Shown here one piece after another: positions 1-5,574 of a stretch of DNA of 5,574 nt; the first letter of the stretch is position 1, and every line of letters starts with the position of its first letter. The translations under genes and the position numbers were made by a program. Origin of the DNA: Planctomycetaceae bacterium (lineage in GTDB: Bacteria; Planctomycetota; Planctomycetia; Pirellulales; Pirellulaceae); the NCBI GenBank assembly GCA_007129635.1, contig SKVE01000452.1, forward strand, positions 1 through 5,574, read 5' to 3'. Below the pieces are notes generated by a model. That model did not search any database, was not told the origin of the DNA, and worked only from the letters and a program-made list of their open reading frames with translations.

Positions 1-261
1 GACTTCCTCGTCCGGTTCGAACGCTGCGTCACCTTCATCGTCCAACGATTCCTGGACGAGATCGGGCGGAGGTTCCAGTTGCCACCGGCCGACGGCAATG
101 TCTGGCCGCCCGGTTGCTGCCCCGATGGCCAGCGCGGGAACCGACCCGATGTAGGCCCGGTATGGCTCTGGCAGTTGGCTCTTGATGTTGCGCAGAAGCT
201 CCACGATCCAGATGTCATGGACTCCCTCCCAACCCGATGTTTTGGACCAGTCGTGCAACAT
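1..261 (-). CDS. DUF4058-like protein, N-terminal part (runs off left edge)
   Basis: The first 87 codons are visible and stay open to the window edge. The protein starts Met-Leu-His-Asp-Trp (residues 1-5), has a Gly-Val-His-Asp-Ile-Trp stretch at 13-18, an amphipathic segment at about 17-30, Leu-Pro-Glu-Pro-Tyr at 30-34 and Gly-Arg-Pro-Asp-Ile-Ala-Val at 51-57, followed by an acidic Pro-rich stretch at 63-86. The His-Asp-Trp opening, a following His-x2-Trp, a 'Leu-Pro-x2-Tyr' and an 'Arg-Pro-Asp' element are what I recall from DUF4058 proteins, which are common in planctomycetes and cyanobacteria and have no established function. The ATG at 261 lies 9 bases after the cyclo-ligase stop, in the same frame, and the only other nearby in-frame start is TTG at 258. 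No clear Shine-Dalgarno sequence precedes it, so translation may depend on coupling to the upstream gene. The reading frame is secure; the family call is from memory of motifs. Confidence 0.72.
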   Translation of the reverse strand, partial: MLHDWSKTSGWEGVHDIWIVELLRNIKSQLPEPYRAYIGSVPALAIGAATGRPDIAVGRWQLEPPPDLVQESLDDEGDAAFEPDEEV

Positions 262-270
262 CGTTAAAGC

Positions 271-927
271 TCAGGTATCTCGATCCGATACGGAAGAAGC
301 CGACGGGGTCCGGCTTCCCGACCCTTGGTAAACGGTCTGTTCGGTGATCACTTTGTCCATGAAGACGTCGTGCGGGGCGACGATCAGATCGTCGAACAAT
401 TGACTCTCGTAACACACGGCGACCAGCGGACAATCCGGCCGGACCTGCTGCAGCAGGCGGTCGTAGTAGCCCTGCCCGTTGCCCATCCGGGCACCCTGAC
501 GGCTGAACCCCACGCCGGGGACCATGACGATGTCCAGATCGCCCGGATCGACTTCCTTGCCCGGCTCGCCCCATCGCTCGCGCGGCGGTTCCAGGATTTT
601 CCATTTGCCGACGATCAATTCGTCCATCGTCTCCAGCCACCAGAGCCCCAATTTGTTCTGGCCCTGGTCGTCGACGGTGCAGTAGGGGACGACGATCCGT
701 TTTCCGTTGGCCAAAGCTGCGGGCAGGGCGTGTCGAGTTCGCAGTTCGGAGCGGCAATCCAGGTACCACATGGCGGTCTGTGCGTGCTGGTATTCGGGCA
801 AGGCCACGAACCGGGCGATGGCCAATTCGCTGAGCCGATCTTTGTCCTGTTGAGCATTGCGGGCGTCGTACGCAGCCCGCCGCATCTGTTGTTTGCGTTC
901 TATCAGTTCCAAATCGTTGGCGGTCAT
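271..927 (-). CDS. fau: 5-formyltetrahydrofolate cyclo-ligase (MTHFS)
   Basis: This 218-residue cytosolic enzyme should convert 5-formyl-THF plus ATP to 5,10-methenyl-THF, returning a storage or inhibitory folate to the one-carbon pool. The length fits the family (about 180-220). The family signature is clear at residues 136-159: Val-Pro-Gly-Val-Gly-Phe, then Gly-Ala-Arg-Met-Gly-x-Gly-x-Gly-Tyr-Tyr-Asp-Arg. An N-terminal basic helix (Lys-Gln-Gln-Met-Arg-Arg, 12-17) matches the usual substrate/ATP-binding start, and Pro-His-Asp-Val at 185-188 fits the C-terminal 'P-H-D' element. The frame stays open far upstream, but I place the start at ATG 927. AGGA lies 9 bases before it, overlapping the previous gene's stop, and homology begins here. 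The gene follows the Cys-rich protein by 11 bases. The last 18 or so residues (Ser/Thr/Arg-rich) look like an unconserved tail. Confidence 0.95.
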   Translation of the reverse strand: MTANDLELIERKQQMRRAAYDARNAQQDKDRLSELAIARFVALPEYQHAQTAMWYLDCRSELRTRHALPAALANGKRIVVPYCTVDDQGQNKLGLWWLETMDELIVGKWKILEPPRERWGEPGKEVDPGDLDIVMVPGVGFSRQGARMGNGQGYYDRLLQQVRPDCPLVAVCYESQLFDDLIVAPHDVFMDKVITEQTVYQGSGSRTPSASSVSDRDT

Positions 928-938
928 CGATGGCAATC

Positions 939-2300
939 CTACGGGGTGAAGTGCTGGTCCCATCGGTCTGCGGGGACCGGAGACCAGTCGCGTGACAAAA
1001 GGGTGCTTTCGGCCAGATGCAGCGCGTCCAGCGACTGGCGATCGACCACGACCAGCAAGCGGCGAAACACCGAGGAAGCTCGCAGGATCCAAGCGGTATT
1101 TGTCTCGCTGATCCGCCAAGTCGACCATTGCGTCAGCTTCGGGTACCGCTGGAGCACACGCGCCAACCGCGGGTCGTTGCCACGAACGGCGTGCAACGAG
1201 CGGCAAGCCTGGCAGTGCCCTTTGCTGGACGCTTTCGGGCTGACCTGCTGCCCGCACGTGGCGCACGTGATCCGATGGTCGGCCAACACCAATTGTCCGG
1301 TGACCGGACAGGGGGCCAGCAGGCTGCGCAGCACGCGTTGCCCGGTCCAGTCGCAGGTAGCCAGACTGGTCTCGACAACTCGTCGACCCGTATGCTGGCA
1401 CTCGGCGATGGCTTCTGCCACGGTGATCACCCCGTCATCGTCCAGGACGACATGAAACGATTCGCGGCCCGTGTGAGGGCAGACGAAGGGCGGCGGCTTG
1501 ACCTCGCCGCCCATCAGCCACTGTGCCCAACTGGAAAAAGGCAGGTCGGCCTGGACGCCGCCGATCTCGAAGGTCAGCTTACATCGCAGGTACTTGCACC
1601 AGACGACCGTGATCAACAGCGGCTCGGCAGACAGATCGTCCGTCGCCTGGGCCAGTTGCCGGCGGCCGGTCTCGACCCAAGACGGCAATTCCGGGGGTGG
1701 CAATCGGGGCGGGCGGCGCAGCGGCGTCAGTTGGTCGACATGCAACGAGTCCAGCAGTTGAGGCTCGACCGGTTGGCCGTCGACCGTGGTAAAGTGATGC
1801 ACCAGTTGCAGCATCTGCCGGTCCTGGTCGATGCCGACCAGCCCGGTCGCGCGGAGCAGCGGGTGGTCCTCCAACGAGCAGCCCCCCAGCATCACATGGC
1901 CGCCGTCGACCGTATATGCCTCGAACAGCCGTGGAGTCAGCTCGTGGACGCTGGTCGGTTGCGAGGCCGGAGCGGCATGCGCGGCTTGATCCGTGGCCAC
2001 TACCTTACGCAGCACCTCGATCCAGGTCGGTCTTGATGGCGTCTGGACAGCCACGGCCGTCGGGTCCGCCGATGCTTCCGCGACGACGGCGGTTGCGGGA
2101 ACAGCGGAGATCTTCTCGATGCCGTCCACTTCCTCTTGCAGCGCGGCGGGGATCAACAACCAGGGCACATCGCGTTCATCCGGCACCACCTCCCAGCCGA
2201 GCGCTATCCCGCACCAGGTTAAAAATGCGTCGATTTCCTCCGACGATCCGGTCGTCGACAGGGCATCTCGATACGGGGCTTGCTGGTCTTGTTCGTTCAC
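939..2300 (-). CDS. Unrecognised Cys-rich protein with C-x2-T-G repeats and a zinc ribbon
   Basis: I do not recognise this 453-residue protein. There is no signal peptide or membrane segment, so it is probably cytosolic. Residues 1-60 look globular and Trp-containing, 65-120 are Ala/Thr/Pro-rich and probably a flexible linker, 120-200 are mixed, and a Pro/Arg-rich stretch lies at about 194-206. From residue 274 there are C-x2-T-G elements at Cys274, 301, 316 and 331. The last three units repeat every 15 residues with the form Cys-x2-Thr-Gly-(Arg/Gln)-x-Val. A canonical ribbon follows: Cys346-x2-Cys349-Gly and Cys363-x2-Cys366. A hydrophobic strand lies near 411-420 (Leu-Leu-Val-Val-Val). I choose the GTG at 2300 because AAGGTGG lies 6 bases upstream. 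The ATG at 2357 would overlap thrS by 26 bases with an unconvincing Ser/Thr-rich leader. Its position between thrS and a folate gene gives no firm clue. The zinc ribbon suggests nucleic-acid or protein binding, which is inference only. Confidence 0.85.
   Translation of the reverse strand: MNEQDQQAPYRDALSTTGSSEEIDAFLTWCGIALGWEVVPDERDVPWLLIPAALQEEVDGIEKISAVPATAVVAEASADPTAVAVQTPSRPTWIEVLRKVVATDQAAHAAPASQPTSVHELTPRLFEAYTVDGGHVMLGGCSLEDHPLLRATGLVGIDQDRQMLQLVHHFTTVDGQPVEPQLLDSLHVDQLTPLRRPPRLPPPELPSWVETGRRQLAQATDDLSAEPLLITVVWCKYLRCKLTFEIGGVQADLPFSSWAQWLMGGEVKPPPFVCPHTGRESFHVVLDDDGVITVAEAIAECQHTGRRVVETSLATCDWTGQRVLRSLLAPCPVTGQLVLADHRITCATCGQQVSPKASSKGHCQACRSLHAVRGNDPRLARVLQRYPKLTQWSTWRISETNTAWILRASSVFRRLLVVVDRQSLDALHLAESTLLSRDWSPVPADRWDQHFTP
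1203..1400 (-). repeat. 15-residue protein repeats (C-x2-T-G) leading into a zinc ribbon
   Basis: This is the coding segment for residues 301-366 of the Cys-rich protein. Three consecutive 15-residue units occupy 1400-1356, 1355-1311 and 1310-1266, beginning Cys-Gln-His-Thr-Gly, Cys-Asp-Trp-Thr-Gly and Cys-Pro-Val-Thr-Gly, each followed by Arg/Gln, any residue, then Val. The fourth element, at 1265, is Cys-Ala-Thr-Cys-Gly-Gln-Gln-Val. It has the same spacing but with the second Cys restored, and is paired with Cys-Gln-Ala-Cys 14 residues further on. A related Cys-Pro-His-Thr-Gly lies upstream at about 1481-1467. Codons differ between units, so this is an old protein-level repeat rather than a recent DNA duplication. 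Confidence 0.8.
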
Positions 2301-2306
2301 CGATTT

Positions 2307-2313
2307 CCACCTT
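2307..2313 (-). promoter_or_regulatory. Ribosome binding site that fixes the GTG start at 2300
   Basis: On the minus strand this reads AAGGTGG, followed by six bases and then GTG. It lies in the 31-base gap after the thrS stop. It is the strongest Shine-Dalgarno match near this gene and is the main reason for preferring the GTG over the ATG at 2357 inside thrS. Confidence 0.6.
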
Positions 2314-2331
2314 ATGCTGCAGGTGCTACCG

Positions 2332-4530
2332 TCAGTATTCGTGCTGCTGGCTGTCATCTTCCTCTAACGCCGAGAACTGGCTGGTGACGACTTGGCGGAC
2401 CATCCGTCGATCCGTCTCGTCTCGCAAACGTTCCAACGCCTGTTCTATCGGCATGGCCCCCAGGTCGCCATCGATGCGATCCCGTAGCGACACCGCACCG
2501 GACTCGGCCTCTCGCTGCCCTACCACTGCCATGTAGGGGATCAGTTCCAGTTGGGCATCGCGGATCTTGGCCTGGATCTTCGCACTGCGCAGATCGGTGG
2601 TGACTCGGAACCCGGCGTCGGTGAACCGAGTGGCCAACTGGGCGGCGTACTGTTCCGTCTTCTCACTGACCGGCAGTACCCGGATTTGTTCGGGAGCCAG
2701 CCACATCGGGAAAGCGCCGGCGAAGTGTTCGATCAGCATGCCGACGAACCGTTCCATCGACCCGAAAGGAGCGCGGTGGATCATCACGGGCCGATGGGCT
2801 CGGTTGTCCGCCGCGATGTATTCCAATTCGAACCGTTCGGGCAGATTGTAATCCAACTGGACCGTCCCCAGTTGCCATTGCCGCCCGATGCAATCGCGGA
2901 CCATGAAATCGGCTTTGGGCCCGTAGAATGCGGCTTCGCCCTCGACCGTTTCGAACTCCAGCCCCGAAGCCTCCAGGACGCGGCGCAACGCCTGCTCGGC
3001 TCGATCCCAATTCTCCGGACTGCCCACATACTTGTCGCTGTTCGGGTCGCGCAGCGATAACTGGACCCGGTAGTCGGTCAATCCGACGCTCTCCAGGACA
3101 AAACGAGTCAGATCCAGGGTCGCCTGGAATTCCTGCTCGACCTGCTCCGGCGTGCAGAACAGATGCGCATCGTCCTGAGTCAATCCGCGAACTCGCAGCA
3201 TCCCGTTCAATTCACCCGTCTGTTCGTGGCGGTACACCGTGCCGAATTCAGCCAGTCGCACCGGCAGTTCCCGGTAGCTGCGAGGTTGGGACTTATAGAT
3301 CTGGACGTGGTGCGGGCAGTTCATCGGCTTCAACAGGTAGCGTTCCTGCTGTTGTTGCCAGGTTCGCAGCGCCGCCGCTCGCCGGTCGGGAGGCTCTTCG
3401 GCTCGGTAGCCACATTGTTCCAGCGGGACATTCAGCACCCCAGCCGCCCGGATCAAGGTCTGTTCATCGGTGGCGGAAAACGATTCCGCTTGTTCGGATT
3501 CCAACTGCTGGATCAGAAAGTCGACGATCTGGCCCGCCGGGTGATGGAACAGCGGTGCGAATTGCGATTCGCGGTAGTACGGGAAATGCCCGCTGATCTC
3601 ATACAATTCGACTCGGCCGATATGCGGTGAATAGACCGGTTGGTAGCCGCGGGCCAGCAACTCATGCTTGATGAAATCCTCCAGCAGCGTTCGGACCGTC
3701 GCTCCCTTGGGAAGCCACAGGCAAAGCCCCGGTCCGACATCCGGCTCGATTTGGAACAGCCTGAGTCTTTTCCCTAGGACTCGATGATCGCGCCGTTTGG
3801 CCTCTTCGACCTGCTGGAGATACTGATCCAAATCGGCTTTACTGAACCATGCAGTGCCATACAGCCGTTGGAGCTGTTTGTTGCGTGCATCGCCCTTCCA
3901 GTAGGAACCGGCTACCGACAGCAGCTTGAACGCCTTGATCTTGCCCGCGTGGGGCACGTGAGGGCCGCGGCACAAATCGACGAACTCACCTTGCCGGTAA
4001 AAGCTGACCGAACCATGTTCGGCCAACCCTGTCTCGATATGCTCGACCTTCAGGTCCTGATTCAGGTCGGCACACAACTGCCGTGCCTGATCGCGGTCCA
4101 GGGCAAAGCGTTCGAAGGCTTCGCCCTCGCGAACGATCTGCTGCATCTGGGCTTCGATCTTGGGAAAATCGGCTTCGCTGATCTTGTGTTCCAAGTCGAA
4201 ATCGTAATAGAACCCATGACCGAGCGTCGGGCCGAAGGCCAGGGAAACGTCGGGAAACAGTTGCATCACCGCGCGAGCCATCACATGGGCGCAAGAATGC
4301 CGCAGGACTCCCAAAGCCGCCGCATCTCGTTCTGTCAGCAGCCGCACGGGGATCGGTCGAACTTCGGTCAGCTCGGCCAGCGGCAACGTGGCATCGGCGA
4401 CCTGCCCCTGGACTTCGACAGCCACCACAGCGCCGGCCAGGCGCGAGCCGATTCCCTGCGCAACATCTAACGCTGTCGCTTCGTCCGGATGAGTTTGAAT
4501 CGAACCATCGGGCAATTTTACCTCGATCAT
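2332..4530 (-). CDS. thrS: Threonyl-tRNA synthetase (class II) with editing domain
   Basis: This 732-residue enzyme charges tRNA-Thr with threonine and hydrolyses Ser-tRNA-Thr. Domain order is complete: TGS (about 1-60), editing domain with His78-x3-His82 and Cys187-x3-His191, class II catalytic core (about 255-610), and anticodon-binding domain (about 612-710). The zinc ligands equivalent to E. coli Cys334, His385 and His511 are Cys405, His456 and His585. The 51-residue Cys-to-His spacing is identical, and motif 2 Arg434 also aligns. Motif 3 reads [11 protein letters not shown]. Compared with E. coli (642 aa) it has about 66 extra residues just before motif 2 and a roughly 16-residue acidic/Gln C-terminal tail. 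The ATG at 4530 starts the TGS domain directly and has AAGGAA five bases upstream. The ATG at 4563 would add 11 residues without a comparable site. It heads the minus-strand operon. Confidence 0.97.
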   Translation of the reverse strand: MIEVKLPDGSIQTHPDEATALDVAQGIGSRLAGAVVAVEVQGQVADATLPLAELTEVRPIPVRLLTERDAAALGVLRHSCAHVMARAVMQLFPDVSLAFGPTLGHGFYYDFDLEHKISEADFPKIEAQMQQIVREGEAFERFALDRDQARQLCADLNQDLKVEHIETGLAEHGSVSFYRQGEFVDLCRGPHVPHAGKIKAFKLLSVAGSYWKGDARNKQLQRLYGTAWFSKADLDQYLQQVEEAKRRDHRVLGKRLRLFQIEPDVGPGLCLWLPKGATVRTLLEDFIKHELLARGYQPVYSPHIGRVELYEISGHFPYYRESQFAPLFHHPAGQIVDFLIQQLESEQAESFSATDEQTLIRAAGVLNVPLEQCGYRAEEPPDRRAAALRTWQQQQERYLLKPMNCPHHVQIYKSQPRSYRELPVRLAEFGTVYRHEQTGELNGMLRVRGLTQDDAHLFCTPEQVEQEFQATLDLTRFVLESVGLTDYRVQLSLRDPNSDKYVGSPENWDRAEQALRRVLEASGLEFETVEGEAAFYGPKADFMVRDCIGRQWQLGTVQLDYNLPERFELEYIAADNRAHRPVMIHRAPFGSMERFVGMLIEHFAGAFPMWLAPEQIRVLPVSEKTEQYAAQLATRFTDAGFRVTTDLRSAKIQAKIRDAQLELIPYMAVVGQREAESGAVSLRDRIDGDLGAMPIEQALERLRDETDRRMVRQVVTSQFSALEEDDSQQHEY
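3349..3558 (-). other. ThrRS catalytic-domain insertion before motif 2
   Basis: This codes for residues about 325-394 of ThrRS. In E. coli only about 11 residues separate the Met-Phe end of the 'Ser-Gly-His-Trp' strand from Lys-Pro-Met-Asn-Cys-Pro; here 76 do. The segment holds a His-His-Pro-Ala-Gly start, an Ile-Val-Asp-Phe-Leu-Ile-Gln-Gln-Leu helix-like stretch, a Glu/Gln/Ser patch, a second amphipathic part (Leu-Ile-Arg-Ala-Ala-Gly-Val-Leu) and an Arg/Ala/Gln-rich end. The frame is unbroken and catalytic residues on both sides are intact, so it reads as a real structured insert rather than an error. Edges are approximate. Confidence 0.7.
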
Positions 4531-4535
4531 CGTAG

Positions 4536-4541
4536 TTCCTT
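4536..4541 (-). promoter_or_regulatory. thrS ribosome binding site
   Basis: The minus strand reads AAGGAA, then CTACG, then the ATG at 4530. The spacing is right for a Shine-Dalgarno site, and it decides the thrS start in favour of the shorter form beginning Met-Ile-Glu-Val-Lys. Confidence 0.65.
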
Positions 4542-4620
4542 GATAATTGGACGACAGCACCACCCAAACAGAGGGTTTATGCCTTGCTCATTCTCGCACG
4601 AAACACGAGCGAAAACGTGT

Positions 4621-4648
4621 ATCGTACGCTCGACAAAATCTACGTCAA
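4621..4648 (-). promoter_or_regulatory. thrS: Candidate sigma-70-type promoter for the thrS operon
   Basis: On the minus strand, TTGACG (4648-4643, five of six matches to the -35 consensus) is followed by a 16-base spacer and TACGAT (4626-4621, four of six at -10). A transcript would begin near 4614, leaving an untranslated leader of roughly 84 bases before the ATG at 4530. It is placed sensibly for the only gene start on that side. The call is based on consensus matching alone, and consensus use in planctomycetes is only loosely known. Confidence 0.4.
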
Positions 4649-4717
4649 CACGGATCTTTCTGGAGATGAATATCCGTTGGCGCAGTGGATCTCTGTGGCT
4701 GGGCTCGTACGGGCTTC

Positions 4718-4742
4718 TCCGACCCTCGAAAGGGGTCATGGA
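4718..4742 (+). other. Imperfect inverted repeat (hairpin) upstream of the cupin gene
   Basis: GACCCT (4721-4726) pairs with GGGGTC (4732-4737) around a CGAAA loop, with one T-G wobble. TCC (4718-4720) pairs with GGA (4740-4742) across a two-base AT bulge, giving about nine pairs. No T-run follows on either strand, so it is not a typical intrinsic terminator. It could be a leader structure or an operator half-site pair, or chance. Confidence 0.35.
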
Positions 4743-4873
4743 ACAATGGACTTGGATCTGCTAGGATTTACGCGATGGTTTCATGCAGCGTGGGCCTTTC
4801 CACAAGTGGTTGGGGGGCTCTTTTTCGAGGACCATGGTTCGGTTACGACGTATTCCAGGTAGGGCAGCGACGG

Positions 4874-5245
4874 ATGAAGGTCACAGAGGAACGCGGTTAC
4901 GAAATCACCGATTTTTCGACACTTCCCGGCGTGGACTGTCCTTGTGGAACGGCGCGGCGCGCGTTCGCGGATGTCGCGGATCTACCGGCGACGATCCACG
5001 TGACCGAGATTTCGGCCGATGCTCGACTGCACTACCATCGCAAGTTGACAGAGACTTACTATTTCTTGGAATGTGGACCGGACGCGCGGATGCAACTGGA
5101 TGACGAATTCCTTCCGGTCCATCCTGGGATGTGTATTTTCATTCGCCCGGGAACTCGACATCGGGCCATCGGACGGATGCGCGTTTTGATCGTTGTGTTC
5201 CCCAAATTTGACCCGGATGACGAGTGGTTCGATTCGTCGTCCTGA
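4874..5245 (+). CDS. Small single-domain cupin protein
   Basis: This 123-residue protein has one cupin barrel. Motif 1 is His53-x-His55-x4-Glu60, followed by Gly68. Motif 2 is Gly85 ... Pro92-Gly93-Thr-Arg-His96. The three His and the Glu are the usual metal ligands, so a divalent metal site is likely. The substrate or effector cannot be told, since cupins range from dioxygenases and isomerases to sensor domains. The N-terminal part carries [11 protein letters not shown] (21-31), a feature I associate with a cupin subgroup in planctomycetes. No signal peptide is seen, so it is probably cytosolic. The frame is open upstream to 4685, but I choose ATG 4874: AGGTAGGG lies nine bases before it and the residues upstream look non-coding. 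The propeller gene follows after 14 bases, so the two are probably co-transcribed. Confidence 0.88.
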   Translation: MKVTEERGYEITDFSTLPGVDCPCGTARRAFADVADLPATIHVTEISADARLHYHRKLTETYYFLECGPDARMQLDDEFLPVHPGMCIFIRPGTRHRAIGRMRVLIVVFPKFDPDDEWFDSSS

Positions 5246-5259
5246 CGAGGGAAGCTAAA

Positions 5260-5574
5260 ATGAACTGGAGAATCTGCGTAACACTGTGGTTGATGCTGGG
5301 CGTCTGTCCGTTGGTTGCAGCCGGTGACTGGGCTCATTGGCGAGGTCCGGAGCAGAACGGGATCTCGCGGGAAACCAACTTGGTCGATGATTGGTCGCTG
5401 ACCGAGAACAAGAACGTGTTGTGGGTTTCAGAGACTGGGGGCCGCGCGACACCCATCGTCTTAAATGGCCGTGTTTATCTGAATACCCGGACTCCGGACG
5501 ACGTTACCGACCCGGTGGAAAAGATCCACGCCCGCGAGCAAGTGGTCTGCTGGGACGCAGAAACGGGAGAAGTC
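5260..5574 (+). CDS. Exported PQQ-like beta-propeller protein, N-terminal part (runs off right edge)
   Basis: The first 105 codons are visible. Residues 1-21 form a signal peptide: Asn-Trp-Arg start, hydrophobic core (Val-Thr-Leu-Trp-Leu-Met-Leu-Gly-Val) and a likely cut after Val-Ala-Ala at 19-21. The mature protein begins with [14 protein letters not shown] (23-36), the typical opening of planctomycete PQQ-binding-like propeller proteins. A first blade follows: Asn-Val-Leu-Trp at 52-55, [11 protein letters not shown] at 64-74, and [11 protein letters not shown] at 95-105, which is the blade-closing 'Asp-Ala-x-Thr-Gly' motif. It may be a periplasmic or membrane-associated scaffold or a dehydrogenase relative; no cofactor residues can be judged from this part. 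GAGGGA lies seven bases before the ATG. The gene follows the cupin by 14 bases. Confidence 0.9.
   Translation, partial: MNWRICVTLWLMLGVCPLVAAGDWAHWRGPEQNGISRETNLVDDWSLTENKNVLWVSETGGRATPIVLNGRVYLNTRTPDDVTDPVEKIHAREQVVCWDAETGEV

Larger units (their letters stand above)
4531..4873. other. Divergent non-coding spacer between thrS and the cupin gene
   Basis: These 343 bases separate two divergent genes. Frames that stay open here translate to low-complexity or unstructured sequence with no family motif, and I regard them as chance. The thrS side holds the candidate promoter, a 5-base inverted repeat ACACG/CGTGT (4603-4607 with 4616-4620) at the predicted transcript start, and a short ACCC/GGGT pair within 4562-4576. 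The cupin side holds a hairpin at 4718-4742. For the cupin, only a weak -10-like TAGGAT at 4762-4767 with a poor -35 (TGGAAC, 4739-4744) is visible, so its promoter is unresolved. No T-box motif, run of threonine codons or terminator was seen. Confidence 0.6.

Noticed and set aside
1294..1310. Seven-base perfect inverted repeat TGTCCGG/CCGGACA with a three-base spacer
   Set aside because: It lies inside the coding sequence for the Cys-Pro-Val-Thr-Gly-Gln repeat unit, and codon constraints can explain it; no second copy was seen in the window.
928..1401. N-terminal extension of the cyclo-ligase frame back to an ATG at 1401
   Set aside because: The extension overlaps the Cys-rich gene in another frame, has an Arg/Pro/Ser-rich composition, and the family start plus a ribosome binding site lie at 927.
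325..1455. Long plus-strand open frame (376 codons) opposite the cyclo-ligase and the Cys-rich gene
   Set aside because: It is antisense to two well-supported genes, crosses their boundary, shows no family motifs, and is typical of chance open frames in GC-rich DNA.
2301..2357. ATG at 2357 as the start of the Cys-rich protein
   Set aside because: It would overlap thrS by 26 bases with a Ser/Thr-rich leader, whereas GTG 2300 has a strong ribosome binding site at the right spacing.
2663..3010. Secondary minus-strand frames inside thrS
   Set aside because: They are out-of-frame shadows of a complete, motif-rich ThrRS reading frame.
4527..4739. 70-codon minus-strand frame whose stop overlaps the thrS start as ATGA, considered as a leader peptide
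   Set aside because: The product has no run of threonine codons and no recognisable motif, it would contain the candidate thrS promoter, and the ATGA overlap alone is easily due to chance.
4584..4862. 92-codon plus-strand frame in the divergent spacer
   Set aside because: No motif, no good ribosome binding site, and it stops just before the cupin gene; it looks like a chance frame.

Overview
The window reads as a piece of a planctomycete chromosome, most likely from the Pirellulales. This is an inference. It rests on moderately high GC, an exported PQQ-type beta-propeller protein opening with a Trp-His-Trp-Arg-Gly-Pro signature, a DUF4058-type protein starting near His-Asp-Trp, and a threonyl-tRNA synthetase with the Asn-Cys-Pro-His-His form of motif 2. 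I see no mobile element, CRISPR array, tRNA or rRNA.

Layout. Positions 1-4530 hold four tightly packed minus-strand genes. In transcription order they are thrS (4530 to 2332), an unrecognised 453-residue Cys-rich protein (2300 to 939), 5-formyltetrahydrofolate cyclo-ligase (927 to 271) and the first 87 codons of a DUF4058-like gene that runs off the left edge (261 to 1). The gaps are 31, 11 and 9 bases with no terminator, so the set looks like one operon. Positions 4531-4873 are a non-coding divergent spacer. It carries a plausible sigma-70-type promoter and leader for thrS and a hairpin on the other side. Positions 4874-5574 are plus strand: a small cupin (4874-5245) and, 14 bases later, the signal-peptide-bearing start of a PQQ-like beta-propeller protein (5260 to the right edge).

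Function. The left operon joins translation (threonine charging with an editing domain) to one-carbon metabolism (recovery of 5-formyl-THF). Between them sits a protein whose C-terminal half is an array of C-x2-T-G elements on an exact 15-residue period, ending in a canonical four-Cys zinc ribbon. The right pair couples a small metal-binding-type cupin with an exported propeller protein. Most of the window is ordinary housekeeping sequence. The two points that merit a second look are the Cys-Thr-Gly repeat protein and a roughly 66-residue insertion in the ThrRS catalytic domain just before motif 2.
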